From NCBI RefSeq assembly GCF_000787835.1, contig NZ_BBPP01000020.1:73283-137282 (forward strand): a stretch of DNA of 64,000 nucleotides. Reading direction: 5' to 3'. The notes under the pieces are model-generated. The model was not told the DNA's origin. It saw only the letters and a program-made list of their open reading frames with translations, and ran no database searches. The stretch's first letter is position 1, and each line of letters opens with the position of its first letter. This document shows positions 52,727 to 60,884 of the stretch, piece after piece. This stretch comes from Streptacidiphilus melanogenes (lineage in GTDB: Bacteria; Actinomycetota; Actinomycetes; Streptomycetales; Streptomycetaceae). The translations under genes and the position numbers were made by a program.

Positions 52727-53347
52727 GTGACCACTCCCTACGACGCCTTCGCCGTCCGCTACGCCGAGCAGTTCCGCGACACCCTTCACGACCGGGTCCT
52801 GGAGCGTGCGCTGCTGCGCGCCTTCGCCGAGCTGGTGCGGACGAACGGGAACGGCGAGGTCGCGGACCTCGGCTGCGGCCCGGGCCACATCACCGCCCAC
52901 CTGCGTGAGTTGGGCCTCAAGGCGTTCGGCGTGGACATCTCCCCGGCGATGGTCCGACTGGCCCGGGAGGCCAATCCGGGCCTGCGGTTCGAGCTGGGCT
53001 CGATGGCCGCACTGGACATCGCGGACGGCTCCCTGGGCGGGGTGCTCTCGCGCTCGTCCGTGATCCACACCCCGCCGCAGGACCTGCCCGTCGTCCTCGC
53101 GGAGATCGGCCGCGTTCTCGCCCCGGGCGGACACCTGCTGATCAGCCTCTTCGCCACCGACGATCCCTCGATCCCGTCGCAGTCCTTCGACCACACGGTG
53201 ACGACGGCCCACCGGTGGTCGCCCGACCACCTGGCCGGAATGCTGCGGGACGCCGGAATGGGCGAAGTGGCCCGCACCCTCTGCGAGCCACAACCCACCG
53301 ATCGACGTCAGTTCCGGGAGCTGCAACTCCTCTCGCGCAAGGGCTAG
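52727..53347 (+). CDS. SAM-dependent methyltransferase, class I
   Basis: This 206-residue protein starts at a GTG 7 bp after a TATCGT -10-like hexamer, so it is probably leaderless. Motif I is VADLGCGPGHITAHLRELGLKAFGVDIS, and motif post I to II is FELGSMAALDIADGSLGGVLSRSSVIHTPPQ. EIGRVLAPGGHLLISLFATDD is the fourth strand region. Small-molecule methyltransferases of this type have broad specificity. It is divergent from the winged-helix regulator pair and may be under its control. Confidence 0.9.
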   Translation: MTTPYDAFAVRYAEQFRDTLHDRVLERALLRAFAELVRTNGNGEVADLGCGPGHITAHLRELGLKAFGVDISPAMVRLAREANPGLRFELGSMAALDIADGSLGGVLSRSSVIHTPPQDLPVVLAEIGRVLAPGGHLLISLFATDDPSIPSQSFDHTVTTAHRWSPDHLAGMLRDAGMGEVARTLCEPQPTDRRQFRELQLLSRKG

Positions 53348-54196
53348 TCAGCCCGCCTTCGGCTCGCGCTCGTACAGCCGGCGCGACCAGACGTAGGAGA
53401 CCGCCGCGACGCCCACGCACCAGGCGACCGTGACGACCCCGTTGTCGCCGATCTTCGTGCCGGTCAGCAGCCCGCGCAGGGTCTCGTTGACCGGCGTGAA
53501 GGGCTGGAACTCGGCGAACCAGCGCATGCCCACCGGCAGTGAGGAGGTCGGGACGAACCCGCTGCCGAGGAACGGCAGCAGCATCAGGAACATCGGCGCG
53601 TTGCTCGCCGTCTCCACGCTCTTGGACGACAGCCCCAGCCCGACACAGAGCCAGGTGACCGCGAAGGTCAGCAGCAGGATCACACCGAGGGCGGCGAGCC
53701 AGTCGACCGCGTTCGCGTGCGGCCGGAACCCGACGGCGATCGCCGCGCCGGTGACGACGGAGACGCCGATCAGCGTCTGGACGGTCGCGCCGACGACGTG
53801 TCCGGTGAGGACCGACGAGCGGGCGACCGCCATAGTGCGGAACCGGGCGATGATGCCCTCGGTCATGTCCTGGGCCACGGCGATCGCGGTGCCCTGCGCC
53901 GCGCCGGCCACGGCCATCAGGATGATGCCGGGGGCGACATAGGCCGCGTACGCCGCCCGGCCGCCGTGCATGCCGGGCGGCATCCCGCCGCCCAGGCCCG
54001 ATCCGAGCGTGCCGCCGAAGACGTAGACGAAGAGCAGCAGAAAGACCAGGGGCATCATCGTGACCATGAGCGTCAACGATGGATAGCGCTGCATGTGACG
54101 CAGGTTGCGGCGCAGCATGATCCGCGCGTGCGCGAGGGCGTGGGATCGGGTGTCGTCGGTGTCGGCCGTGGGCCGGGTGGCGGTGACGGTGGTCAT
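53348..54196 (-). CDS. ABC-2-type transporter permease, DrrB-like
   Basis: This 282-residue protein has six membrane helices, starting LMVTMMPLVFLLLFVYVFGG. The ABC2 pattern includes YVAPGIILMAVAGAAQGTAIAVAQDMTEGIIARFRTMAVARSSVLTG and MFLMLLPFLGSGFVPTSSLP. DrrB-type proteins form an exporter with DrrA ATPases, often for drugs or lipids. It begins 2 bp after the ATPase stop and ends the three-gene operon. There is no self-resistance target or biosynthetic cluster nearby. Confidence 0.92.
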   Translation of the reverse strand: MTTVTATRPTADTDDTRSHALAHARIMLRRNLRHMQRYPSLTLMVTMMPLVFLLLFVYVFGGTLGSGLGGGMPPGMHGGRAAYAAYVAPGIILMAVAGAAQGTAIAVAQDMTEGIIARFRTMAVARSSVLTGHVVGATVQTLIGVSVVTGAAIAVGFRPHANAVDWLAALGVILLLTFAVTWLCVGLGLSSKSVETASNAPMFLMLLPFLGSGFVPTSSLPVGMRWFAEFQPFTPVNETLRGLLTGTKIGDNGVVTVAWCVGVAAVSYVWSRRLYEREPKAG

Positions 54197-54198
54197 GG

Positions 54199-55149
54199 TC
54201 AGGCCCCTTTCCTTCCGGTGAGGGCGAAGAAGACGTCGTCGAGGTCGGGGGTGTGCACGGCGAGCGCCTCGACCTCGACCGAGGCGTCGTTCAGCCGCTG
54301 GAGCAGTGGCCACAGGGTGCTGACCCGGGCGTCGCCCGGCAGTTGGAGGGTGAGCCCCTCGTCGTCACGGCCGCCCGCCGGGCCGAGGACCCGTGCCGCG
54401 GCCTCCAGCTGGGCGCGGTCGGCGAAGGACAGCTCGATGTGGCCGCCGGGGATCCGCGCCTTGAGCTCGGCCGGCGTCCCCTCGGCGACGATCCGGCCGC
54501 CGTCCAGCACCGCGACGCGGTCCGCGAGCTGGTCGGCCTCCTCCAGGTACTGGGTCGTCAGCAGCAGCGTCGTGCCGGCGGCGACCAGGCCGCGGATGAT
54601 GTCCCACATCGTGCGGCGGCTGCGTGGGTCCAGGCCGGTGGTCGGCTCGTCGAGGAAGATCACCTTCGGGTCGCCGACCAGCGTCATGGCGAGGTCGAGC
54701 TTGCGCTTCATGCCGCCGGAGTAGGTCGAGGCGGGCTTGTCCCCGGCCTCGCCGAGCTCGAACCGCTCGAGCAGCTCCTCCGCCGTGCGGCGGCCGACGC
54801 GCTTCGGCAGCAGGTGCAGATCGGCCATCAGCATCAGGTTCTCGCGGCCGGTCAGGTAGCCGTCGACGGCGGAGAACTGACCGGTGACGCCGATCGCACG
54901 CCGGACGGCCTGCGCTTCCTTCACGGCGTCCCGGCCTGCGATGCGGATCTCGCCGGCGTCGGGGCGCAGATAGGTGGTCAGCAGGTGGACCGCGGTGGTC
55001 TTGCCGGCCCCGTTCGGCCCCAGCAGGGCCAGGACCGTGCCCTGCCGGACCGTCAGGTCGATGCCGTCGAGCACGACCTTCTCGCCGAAGGCCTTGTAGA
55101 GGCCGCGGGCCGAGATCGCGGCAGTGTCGTCGTGCGTGGAGGTGTTCAT
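54199..55149 (-). CDS. ABC transporter ATP-binding protein, DrrA-like
   Basis: This 316-residue ATPase has the Walker A GPNGAGKTT, the signature YSGGMKRKLDLAMTLVGDPKVIFLDEPTTGLDPRSRR with Walker B, and the DrrA C-terminal domain (PGGHIELSFADRAQLEAAARVLG). It energises the downstream permease. Its ATG overlaps the stop of the DUF4097 gene by 1 bp (TGATG), giving coupled translation. The substrate is unknown; the DUF4097 partner suggests a membrane-stress or efflux system. Confidence 0.94.
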   Translation of the reverse strand: MNTSTHDDTAAISARGLYKAFGEKVVLDGIDLTVRQGTVLALLGPNGAGKTTAVHLLTTYLRPDAGEIRIAGRDAVKEAQAVRRAIGVTGQFSAVDGYLTGRENLMLMADLHLLPKRVGRRTAEELLERFELGEAGDKPASTYSGGMKRKLDLAMTLVGDPKVIFLDEPTTGLDPRSRRTMWDIIRGLVAAGTTLLLTTQYLEEADQLADRVAVLDGGRIVAEGTPAELKARIPGGHIELSFADRAQLEAAARVLGPAGGRDDEGLTLQLPGDARVSTLWPLLQRLNDASVEVEALAVHTPDLDDVFFALTGRKGA

Positions 55150-56042
55150 CAGACCTGCTCCTCGTGGCGGAGGACGCGGCGGACGATGACGTCGCCGAGC
55201 TTGGTGGAGGCGTGGATCTCGACCTTGTCGGCCGGCTCGCCGCCCTGGGGCGCGGGAGCGGTGGCGAGGTCGCCCAGGACACTGCCGACGGTGGTGTCGA
55301 GGTCGAGGAGGGCGGCGCTGCCGTCGCGGACGCCGACCTCGACGCTGCCGTTCTGGGTGGTGGCGGAGACGTTGCCGCGCACGACCTCGCCGATGCGGAC
55401 CTCGCCGTTCGCGCCGGTTGCGGTGATGTCGCCGAGGGCGCGCTCGATGTTCGCCGAGCCGTTGGAGACCCTGACACTGGCCGCACCGGTGACGAGGCCG
55501 ATCCAGATCTTGCCGTTTCCGTTGGTGATGTCGGCGGTGCCGTCGACGGCGGTGAGCCGGATGTCGCTGGAGCCGGTGTGGATCTGGGCGTTGCCGACGA
55601 CTTGGCCGACGACGACGCGGCCGACCCCGTTACGGAGGTTGACCGAGCCGGTCCGGTCGAGCTGGACGGCGCCGAGACCGGTCTTCACGGCGACGGTGCC
55701 GAGGGTGCCCTCCGCGTCGAAGTCGCCGAGCTCGGCCTCGCCGCGGACGTCGGAGCCGGCGGGCAGCTGGATCAGCACGTCGACGGACTCCGGCCGCTTG
55801 CCGCTGAAGTTGACGAACCGGCTGAGCGGCTTCTTGCTGACGATCCTGAGCGTGCGGGTGGTCTCGTCGTACTCGACGCGGGTGTTGTCCGCGGCCCTCG
55901 CGTCGGCGGGCTGGTCCGGATCGCTGGGCCGGATCTCGACGGTGGTCTCGGCGTGGTCGGAGGCGGTGAGGCGGACCTGGGCGACGTAGAGGTCGAGGAC
56001 GACGGCGATCGGGGCGGGGGTGGCGAAGCTGGAGAGCGACAT
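55149..56042 (-). CDS. DUF4097-family beta-solenoid-like protein
   Basis: This 297-residue protein has repeated short beta strands typical of DUF4097, with segments such as GRVVVGQVVGNAQIHTGSSDIRLTAVDGTADITNGNGKIWIGLVTG and ASVRVSNGSANIERALGDITATGANGEVRIGEV. No signal peptide or membrane helix is seen. In many streptomycetes a DUF4097 gene precedes a DrrA/DrrB pair; its role may be to sense or gate the exporter. It is the first gene of the operon, and five TGGCACCA-type motifs lie upstream. Confidence 0.92.
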   Translation of the reverse strand: MSLSSFATPAPIAVVLDLYVAQVRLTASDHAETTVEIRPSDPDQPADARAADNTRVEYDETTRTLRIVSKKPLSRFVNFSGKRPESVDVLIQLPAGSDVRGEAELGDFDAEGTLGTVAVKTGLGAVQLDRTGSVNLRNGVGRVVVGQVVGNAQIHTGSSDIRLTAVDGTADITNGNGKIWIGLVTGAASVRVSNGSANIERALGDITATGANGEVRIGEVVRGNVSATTQNGSVEVGVRDGSAALLDLDTTVGSVLGDLATAPAPQGGEPADKVEIHASTKLGDVIVRRVLRHEEQV

Positions 56043-56393
56043 CTCGGGTTCCTTTGCGGAGGGGCTCGGAAGGCCCGGGCCGGCCGGGCCGTTCTTGATG
56101 GCTCAAGATTGGCACCACTCTGGCACCATTGCAAGCCCTTCTGGCTCATTTTGGCATCGCTGCAGCTCAGCGATGGTGCCATCTACGGGGAGGACTGGCA
56201 CCACGTGGCACCACGAGCTGCGCCGTGCAGCCTCGGCCGTCACTGGGGGCCGATAAACTACTGGTCGGTAAATGCCATGCGCAGAACAAGGATTGGCCAC
56301 TTCATGGTCGCCCCGCGTTCCCCTGCGACCAGGAGGGTCGGCTGCGGGCCGTCCCCGGCCCTCCCACCCGTCGTTCTCAGGCCAGGAGTTCGC
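56043..56393. promoter_or_regulatory. gene-free region with the TGGCACCA array
   Basis: Between the DUF4097 and phosphatase genes (351 bp), TGGCACCA occurs at 56110, 56121, 56196 and 56206, and its inverse TGGTGCCA at 56174. The paired copies are 11 and 10 bp apart, one helical turn. The array is 68-170 bp upstream of the DUF4097 start. The rest shows no gene; GGCATCGCTGCAGCTCAGCGATGGTGCC also has inverted halves. Confidence 0.6.
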
Positions 56394-57041
56394 ATGCGAG
56401 GAATCCGCCGTCTCGTCGTCGCCGCCGCGACCGTCACCGCGGCCGCCGCGCTGGGCGCAGGCGTCGCCACCCCGGCGGGCGCCGCGACCGTGTCGCCCGC
56501 CGCCGAGGCGGCCGCCACGTCGGCTGCCAGGACGGCCGACGCCACTGTGAGCTACTCCCAGTGGCTGTCCGACGCGACCGCCGCCACAGCGCCCGCGCTG
56601 AGCTACCTTCAGCAGCGCGTCGCCGCGGGCACGTTCCACGGGACCCCGGCGATCGTGCTGGACATCGACAACACGTCGCTCGCGTCGTACTTCTACCCGA
56701 CCACCTACCCGACCCCGGCCAACCCGCCGGTGCTGCAGCTGGCGCAGTACGCGGCCGCCCACGGCGTGAAGGTCCTCTTCGTCACCGCCCGCCCCGACCT
56801 GATCGACCTGGCCACCGAGATCAACCTCACCGCGGTCGGCTACACCGTCGACCACCTCTACAGCCGCAACCCGCTGCAGCTGCTGGAATCGATCCAGACC
56901 TTCAAGACGGACACCCGCAGGAAGCTGGTGGCCGAGGGCTACGACATCGTCGCCAACGTCGGCAACAACACCACCGACCTCGACGGCGGCTACGCCGACG
57001 CCGCGTTCAAGCTGCCGGACTACGACGGCCTGCTGTCCTGA
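56394..57041 (+). CDS. secreted HAD-superfamily acid phosphatase
   Basis: This 215-residue protein starts at an ATG after CAGGAG. The Sec signal peptide (about 1-31, ATPAGAA) is followed by an acid phosphatase (class B/plant-type) HAD domain. The nucleophile motif is D90-I-D92-N-T in VLDIDNTSLAS, motif II is FVTARPD, and the lysine is in the DTRRKLVAEGYDI region. The last acidic pair (NTTDLDGG) precedes the C-terminal strand. The enzyme would dephosphorylate organic phosphates outside the cell, useful under phosphate limitation; no PHO box is evident. Confidence 0.9.
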   Translation: MRGIRRLVVAAATVTAAAALGAGVATPAGAATVSPAAEAAATSAARTADATVSYSQWLSDATAATAPALSYLQQRVAAGTFHGTPAIVLDIDNTSLASYFYPTTYPTPANPPVLQLAQYAAAHGVKVLFVTARPDLIDLATEINLTAVGYTVDHLYSRNPLQLLESIQTFKTDTRRKLVAEGYDIVANVGNNTTDLDGGYADAAFKLPDYDGLLS

Positions 57042-57185
57042 GCCGTCCGACCCCCGAGGCCTGACCGACCCGCCGAGGCCGGCCCGCCGGGGTGACGCTC
57101 GCCACCCGCCGTCCCGGCACCCGCGTACTAGGGTGCCGGGGTGTGCGGATCCGGGACCAGGCCCCGGGGTGAGGAGAGCGAGCGG

Positions 57186-58655
57186 GTGCAGGGTGCGCTG
57201 CTGAACGGACGGTACGAGCTGCACGAGCCGCTCGGCACAGGCGGAATGGCGACCGTCTGGCGCGGCGTCGACCGGGTGCTGGAGCGTCCCGTCGCGGTCA
57301 AGGTGCTCAGCGAGGGCCTGGCCGAGGACTCCCGGTTCGCCGAGCGCTTCGCCCGTGAGGCGCGTCACGCCGCGAGCCTGGCGCACCCCGCCATCGTGAC
57401 CGTCTTCGACACGGGCGAGGACGAGAGCGGCACGCCGTACCTGGTGATGGAGCTCGTCGACGGCCGCACCCTGGCCGAGCTGCTGGAGCGGACGCCGCGG
57501 CTGCCGGTCGAGCGCGCGGTGGCGATCGCGTCGGCGGTCTGCGAGGCGCTCCAGATCGCGCACGCCGCCGGGCTGGTCCACCGGGACATCAAGCCGGGCA
57601 ACATCATGGTCGCGGACGGCGGCCAGGTGAAGGTCGTCGACTTCGGCATCGCCAAGGCCGGCAACGACGCGGCGCAGCTCACCGGCACCGGCTCGGTGCT
57701 CGGCACCGCCGCCTACCTCGCCCCCGAGCAGGCCACGGCCTCGGGTGTGGACGGCCGGGCCGACCTCTACGCCCTCGGCTGCGTGCTGGTGGAGATGCTG
57801 ACCGGCCGGCCGCCGTTCGTCGGCGCCACGCCGGTCGAGGTCGCCTGGATGCACGTGAGCGAGCGGCCCGCCCCGCCCTCCTCCCTGCGGCCGGACATCC
57901 CGGCCGCGCTGGACGCGGCGGTGCTGGCGCTACTGGAGAAGGAGCCGGGCCGCCGCCCGGCCGACGCGGCGTCCGCCCGCACGGAACTCCAGGCGGCCGT
58001 GACCGGCCACGGCGCGGCCACCGCCTGGATGCCACCCGTCCCCGGCCCCGCGCCGCTGAACCGGACCATGGCGATGCCCCCGCTGGACCCGTCCTCCGGT
58101 CCGGTGCCGGCCGTGGAGCCCGCATACCGGTCCCGCCCCCGACGTCGACGGACCGGGCTGATCGCGGCCGCCGTCGTCGCCGTGCTGGCCTGCGTCGGCG
58201 CGGCGGTGGCGTCGCAGTCGTCCGGCTCCGGCACGCCGACGGCCGGCGCCGCCTCGGGCGCACCGGTCTCCGCGCCGCCGTCCGCCGCGCCCACCTCTGC
58301 GGCTCCCGCCGCCGCGGCGCCCTCGCCCAGGCCCACCGGCGCCGCAGGCATGATCGCGTCGCTCCGGGACGCCGTGGCGGCGGCGAACCTCACCGAGGCG
58401 CAGCAGCATCCGCTGCTGGGCGCGCTCGACAAGGCCTCCCAGGACCTGACCGCCCTGCGGCCCGGCGACGCCGCACAGGCGATCCACGACGCCCAGCGCG
58501 ACCTGCGCAAGCTCTCCAGAGAGCATGCCGTCGACAGGTCCACCAACCACACCTGGTCGGTGAAGCTCGCTTCGATCAGCACGGCTCTGCGCAAGCTCGC
58601 CTCCGCCGACGGCCAGGACGGCGGCGGCGCCGGTGCGGGTACCGGTCCAGGCTGA
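57186..58655 (+). CDS. serine/threonine protein kinase, membrane-anchored
   Basis: The GTG at 57186 (489 residues) has GAGGAG 9 bp upstream; a GTG at 57141 lies 6 bp after TAGGGT and could be a leaderless alternative. The kinase domain (about 5-260) has the Gly loop GTGGMATVWRG, K39 in VAVKVL, the catalytic loop H132-R-D134-I-K-P-G-N139, DFG at 152-154 and APE in YLAPEQA. One membrane helix (about 323-345) follows a proline-rich stretch. The extracellular part is Ser/Ala/Pro-rich, then helical, without PASTA repeats. The signal sensed is unknown. Confidence 0.93.
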   Translation: MQGALLNGRYELHEPLGTGGMATVWRGVDRVLERPVAVKVLSEGLAEDSRFAERFAREARHAASLAHPAIVTVFDTGEDESGTPYLVMELVDGRTLAELLERTPRLPVERAVAIASAVCEALQIAHAAGLVHRDIKPGNIMVADGGQVKVVDFGIAKAGNDAAQLTGTGSVLGTAAYLAPEQATASGVDGRADLYALGCVLVEMLTGRPPFVGATPVEVAWMHVSERPAPPSSLRPDIPAALDAAVLALLEKEPGRRPADAASARTELQAAVTGHGAATAWMPPVPGPAPLNRTMAMPPLDPSSGPVPAVEPAYRSRPRRRRTGLIAAAVVAVLACVGAAVASQSSGSGTPTAGAASGAPVSAPPSAAPTSAAPAAAAPSPRPTGAAGMIASLRDAVAAANLTEAQQHPLLGALDKASQDLTALRPGDAAQAIHDAQRDLRKLSREHAVDRSTNHTWSVKLASISTALRKLASADGQDGGGAGAGTGPG

Positions 58656-58658
58656 CCC

Positions 58659-59132
58659 TCAGCCGATGTACGGCTCGGTCCGCTCCCCGCTCAGCCCGTG
58701 GGCGATCCGCAGCCGCATCGACGGGTGGATGTCGAGCGCGTCCAGGTCCGCCGGGGCGACCCAGCGGACCTCCTTGGACTCGCTGCTGGTCCGCAGCCGA
58801 CCGCCGACCGGACGGGCCCGGAAGCAGATCGAGAACTGCTGCCGGACCTCCCCGTCGTCGTAGGCCATCACGTGCTCCGGGTCGGTGTAGAGGCCGACCA
58901 GGCCCTCGACCTCCACGACGATGCCGGTCTCCTCCTCCACCTCGCGCACCACGGTCCGGGCGATCCGCTCCCCGATGTCGTGCCCGCCGCCGGGCAGCGC
59001 CCAGCGGTCGTTGTCGGTGCGCCGGATCAGCAGCAGGTCGCCCTCCGCATTGCGCACCACCGCGACCACGGAGGGCACGACGGAGTTGGCCCGCGGCGCG
59101 GCGGGGTCGCGGTAGTAGTCGGTCCTGGCCAT
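58659..59132 (-). CDS. Nudix hydrolase
   Basis: This 157-residue protein starts at the ATG at 59132, after GGAGGAG. The Nudix box is clear: GGGHDIGERIARTVVREVEEETGIVV, with G-x5-E, REVEEETG and a following hydrophobic. Strands before it (VVPSVVAVVRNAEGDLLLIRR) and the ending EVRWVAPADLDALDIHPSMR are typical of MutT-like enzymes. It removes nucleoside diphosphate derivatives; the substrate is not readable. The 16-bp tandem repeats at 59150-59200 lie directly upstream. Confidence 0.9.
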   Translation of the reverse strand: MARTDYYRDPAAPRANSVVPSVVAVVRNAEGDLLLIRRTDNDRWALPGGGHDIGERIARTVVREVEEETGIVVEVEGLVGLYTDPEHVMAYDDGEVRQQFSICFRARPVGGRLRTSSESKEVRWVAPADLDALDIHPSMRLRIAHGLSGERTEPYIG

Positions 59133-59149
59133 ACGGGCGATTCTCCTCC

Positions 59150-59200
59150 ACATCTCCTCGGCTCCACATCTCCTCGGCTCCACGTCTCCTCGGCTCCACG
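59150..59200. repeat. 16-bp tandem repeat, three copies
   Basis: ACATCTCCTCGGCTCC is repeated at 59150, 59166 and 59182 (one change in the third), plus three bases of a fourth. It lies in the 76-bp gap between the DUF3237 and Nudix genes. Confidence 0.8.
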
Positions 59201-59208
59201 AACCGGCG

Positions 59209-59670
59209 CTAACCGACGGCGTAGGCCCGGTAGCGGACCGCCTCGGGGAGGCGGCCGCCGGTGGCGACGGCGAGGGTGCGGTTGAGCCAGGCGTAGCGGG
59301 CGTCGCCGGTCTCGAAGCGGCAGAAGAGACGGAAGTAGTACTCGGCGGGGTCCACCGGCTCACCCACGGAGAGCCGGTGCAGGACCTCGGGCGGGCCGTG
59401 GCGCACGCCGCTGGTGCTGAGGCAGAGGTGCGCGCCGTCGTGGGTGCGGAGCGTGGACCGCGTGTCGATGCTGGCCATCCCGTCGGCGTGCAGCACCTGC
59501 CAGTCCGCGCCACCGGGGAGGATCTCGCCGGAGAGCCGAGGCCCCTCGAACGTCCCGCCGACGATGTTGATCACGCGCCGGCGGCCCCAGTGGGAGTCCC
59601 CCAGGTCGAGCAGCGGGTCGAGGCGGACGTCGAAGTCGGCGAGGTGCTCCAGGTTCACCGCACGCTCCAC
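59209..59670 (-). CDS. DUF3237-family protein
   Basis: This 153-residue beta-rich protein matches DUF3237: FDVRLDPLLDLGDSHWGRRRVINIVGGTFEGPRLSGEILPGGADWQVLHADGMASIDTRSTLRTHDGAHLCLSTSGVRHGP. The family is thought to be small-molecule binding or isomerase-like and often accompanies flavin monooxygenases, but no reaction is proven. It overlaps the upstream FAD monooxygenase gene by 16 bp, so translation is coupled. Its conserved Asp and His residues could support catalysis on an aromatic product. Confidence 0.87.
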   Translation of the reverse strand: MERAVNLEHLADFDVRLDPLLDLGDSHWGRRRVINIVGGTFEGPRLSGEILPGGADWQVLHADGMASIDTRSTLRTHDGAHLCLSTSGVRHGPPEVLHRLSVGEPVDPAEYYFRLFCRFETGDARYAWLNRTLAVATGGRLPEAVRYRAYAVG

Positions 59671-60821
59671 GAGGGGCGCTCGTTGAGCAGAGCCGGGTCG
59701 AAGCCCGCCGTGCGCTTGTAGGAGGCGGCGATCTCGGTGCGCTCCTCGAGCGGCACGACCTGGTCGATGTCGTCGAATCCCTCCGGGGCCCGCTCGTGGG
59801 CGAGCCGCATGACGATCTCCGGTCCCTGGCGCCGGTTGGCGAGCTGGAGTGCGGCGGTCGCCGGACGCCGCAGCGCCTCGTAGGCGGCGGCCCCGCCGGT
59901 CGTGGCGAGCGAGTGGGCGAGCACCCGGGCGTCGATGATCGCCTGGGACGCCCCGTTCGAGCCCACCGGGTACATGGCGTGGGCGGCGTCGCCCAGCAGC
60001 ACCACGTCGTCCTTGGCCCAGAACGGCAGCGGCTCGCGGTCCACCATGGGGTACTCGTAGGCGGCCTCGGCCGCGGTGACGAGCCCGGGGACGTCGAGCC
60101 AGTCGAAGGTCCAGTCGGCGAAGTGCTCCACCACGGCGGCGAGGTCCGCGGAACGGTTCCAGTTGCCGCGCTCGGGCGGCTCGCCGTCGAGCGGGCGCTC
60201 GGCGATCCAGTTGACCAGCCGTCCGTCCCCGATCGGGTAGGCGACGAACTTCTGCGTGCCGTCACCCGCCATGATCATCGAGCGGCCGGTCAGGAACGGC
60301 TCCGCGCAGGTCGTCCCCCGCCACAGCACGAGCCCGTTCCACGGTGGCGCGCCCTCGTCGGGGAAGAGCGCGGCCCGGACGGCGGAGTGGATCCCGTCGG
60401 CCCCGACGAGCAGGTCGGAGTCGTGCCGCAGACCCTCCACGCGGGTGCCGGTCCGCACCGCGCGCGGGCCGAGCCGCTCGCGGACCGCGTCGAGCAGCAT
60501 CATCTGCAGCGCGCCACGGTGCACGGAGTACTGCGGCCACCGGTATCCGGCGGCGAGCCCGCGGGGCTCGGACCAGATCGCCTGCCCGTACCGGTTGAAG
60601 TACGCGAGCTCGGCGGTGGCGACCCCGATCGCGGCCAGCCGCCCGGCCAGCCCGAGCTCGGTCAACTCCCTTACCGCGTGCGGCAGGAGGTTGATTCCTA
60701 CGCCGAGCGGACGGATCTCCTCGGCCGCCTCGTGGACGACGACGTCCTCGAACCCTGCCGTGTGCAGGCTGAGCGCGGTGGCGAGACCGCCGATGCCGCC
60801 GCCCGCGATGGTGATCCGCAC
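59655..60821 (-). CDS. FAD-dependent aromatic-type monooxygenase (salicylate hydroxylase-like)
   Basis: The GTG at 60821 (388 residues) follows GGGAGGG. The dinucleotide-binding motif GGGIGGLATALSLHTAGF opens the protein, DLLVGADGIHSAVR is the DG motif and VVLLGDAAHAMYPVGSNGASQAIIDARVL is the GD motif of class A flavoprotein monooxygenases. These use NADPH and oxygen to hydroxylate aromatic acids. The overlap with a DUF3237 gene and the divergent MarR gene suggest an aromatic-degradation or detoxification module. The substrate is inferred. Confidence 0.92.
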   Translation of the reverse strand: MRITIAGGGIGGLATALSLHTAGFEDVVVHEAAEEIRPLGVGINLLPHAVRELTELGLAGRLAAIGVATAELAYFNRYGQAIWSEPRGLAAGYRWPQYSVHRGALQMMLLDAVRERLGPRAVRTGTRVEGLRHDSDLLVGADGIHSAVRAALFPDEGAPPWNGLVLWRGTTCAEPFLTGRSMIMAGDGTQKFVAYPIGDGRLVNWIAERPLDGEPPERGNWNRSADLAAVVEHFADWTFDWLDVPGLVTAAEAAYEYPMVDREPLPFWAKDDVVLLGDAAHAMYPVGSNGASQAIIDARVLAHSLATTGGAAAYEALRRPATAALQLANRRQGPEIVMRLAHERAPEGFDDIDQVVPLEERTEIAASYKRTAGFDPALLNERPSWSVR

Positions 60822-60847
60822 AGTGCCCTCCCGAGGGCCCTCGGAGT

Positions 60848-60869
60848 GATTGTTACGGCCGTAACAATC
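60848..60869. promoter_or_regulatory. perfect 22-bp MarR-type operator
   Basis: A perfect 22-bp palindrome with core TGTTACGGCCGTAACA lies between the divergent monooxygenase and MarR genes, 26 bp from the monooxygenase start and 15 bp from the marR start. It is a strong candidate for shared repression. Confidence 0.75.
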
Positions 60870-60884
60870 TCCTACGGAGTGGCC

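Noticed and set aside
53348-56042. Self-resistance genes of an antibiotic cluster (DrrAB)
   Set aside because: No biosynthetic genes are near and the DUF4097-DrrAB operon is common outside such clusters.
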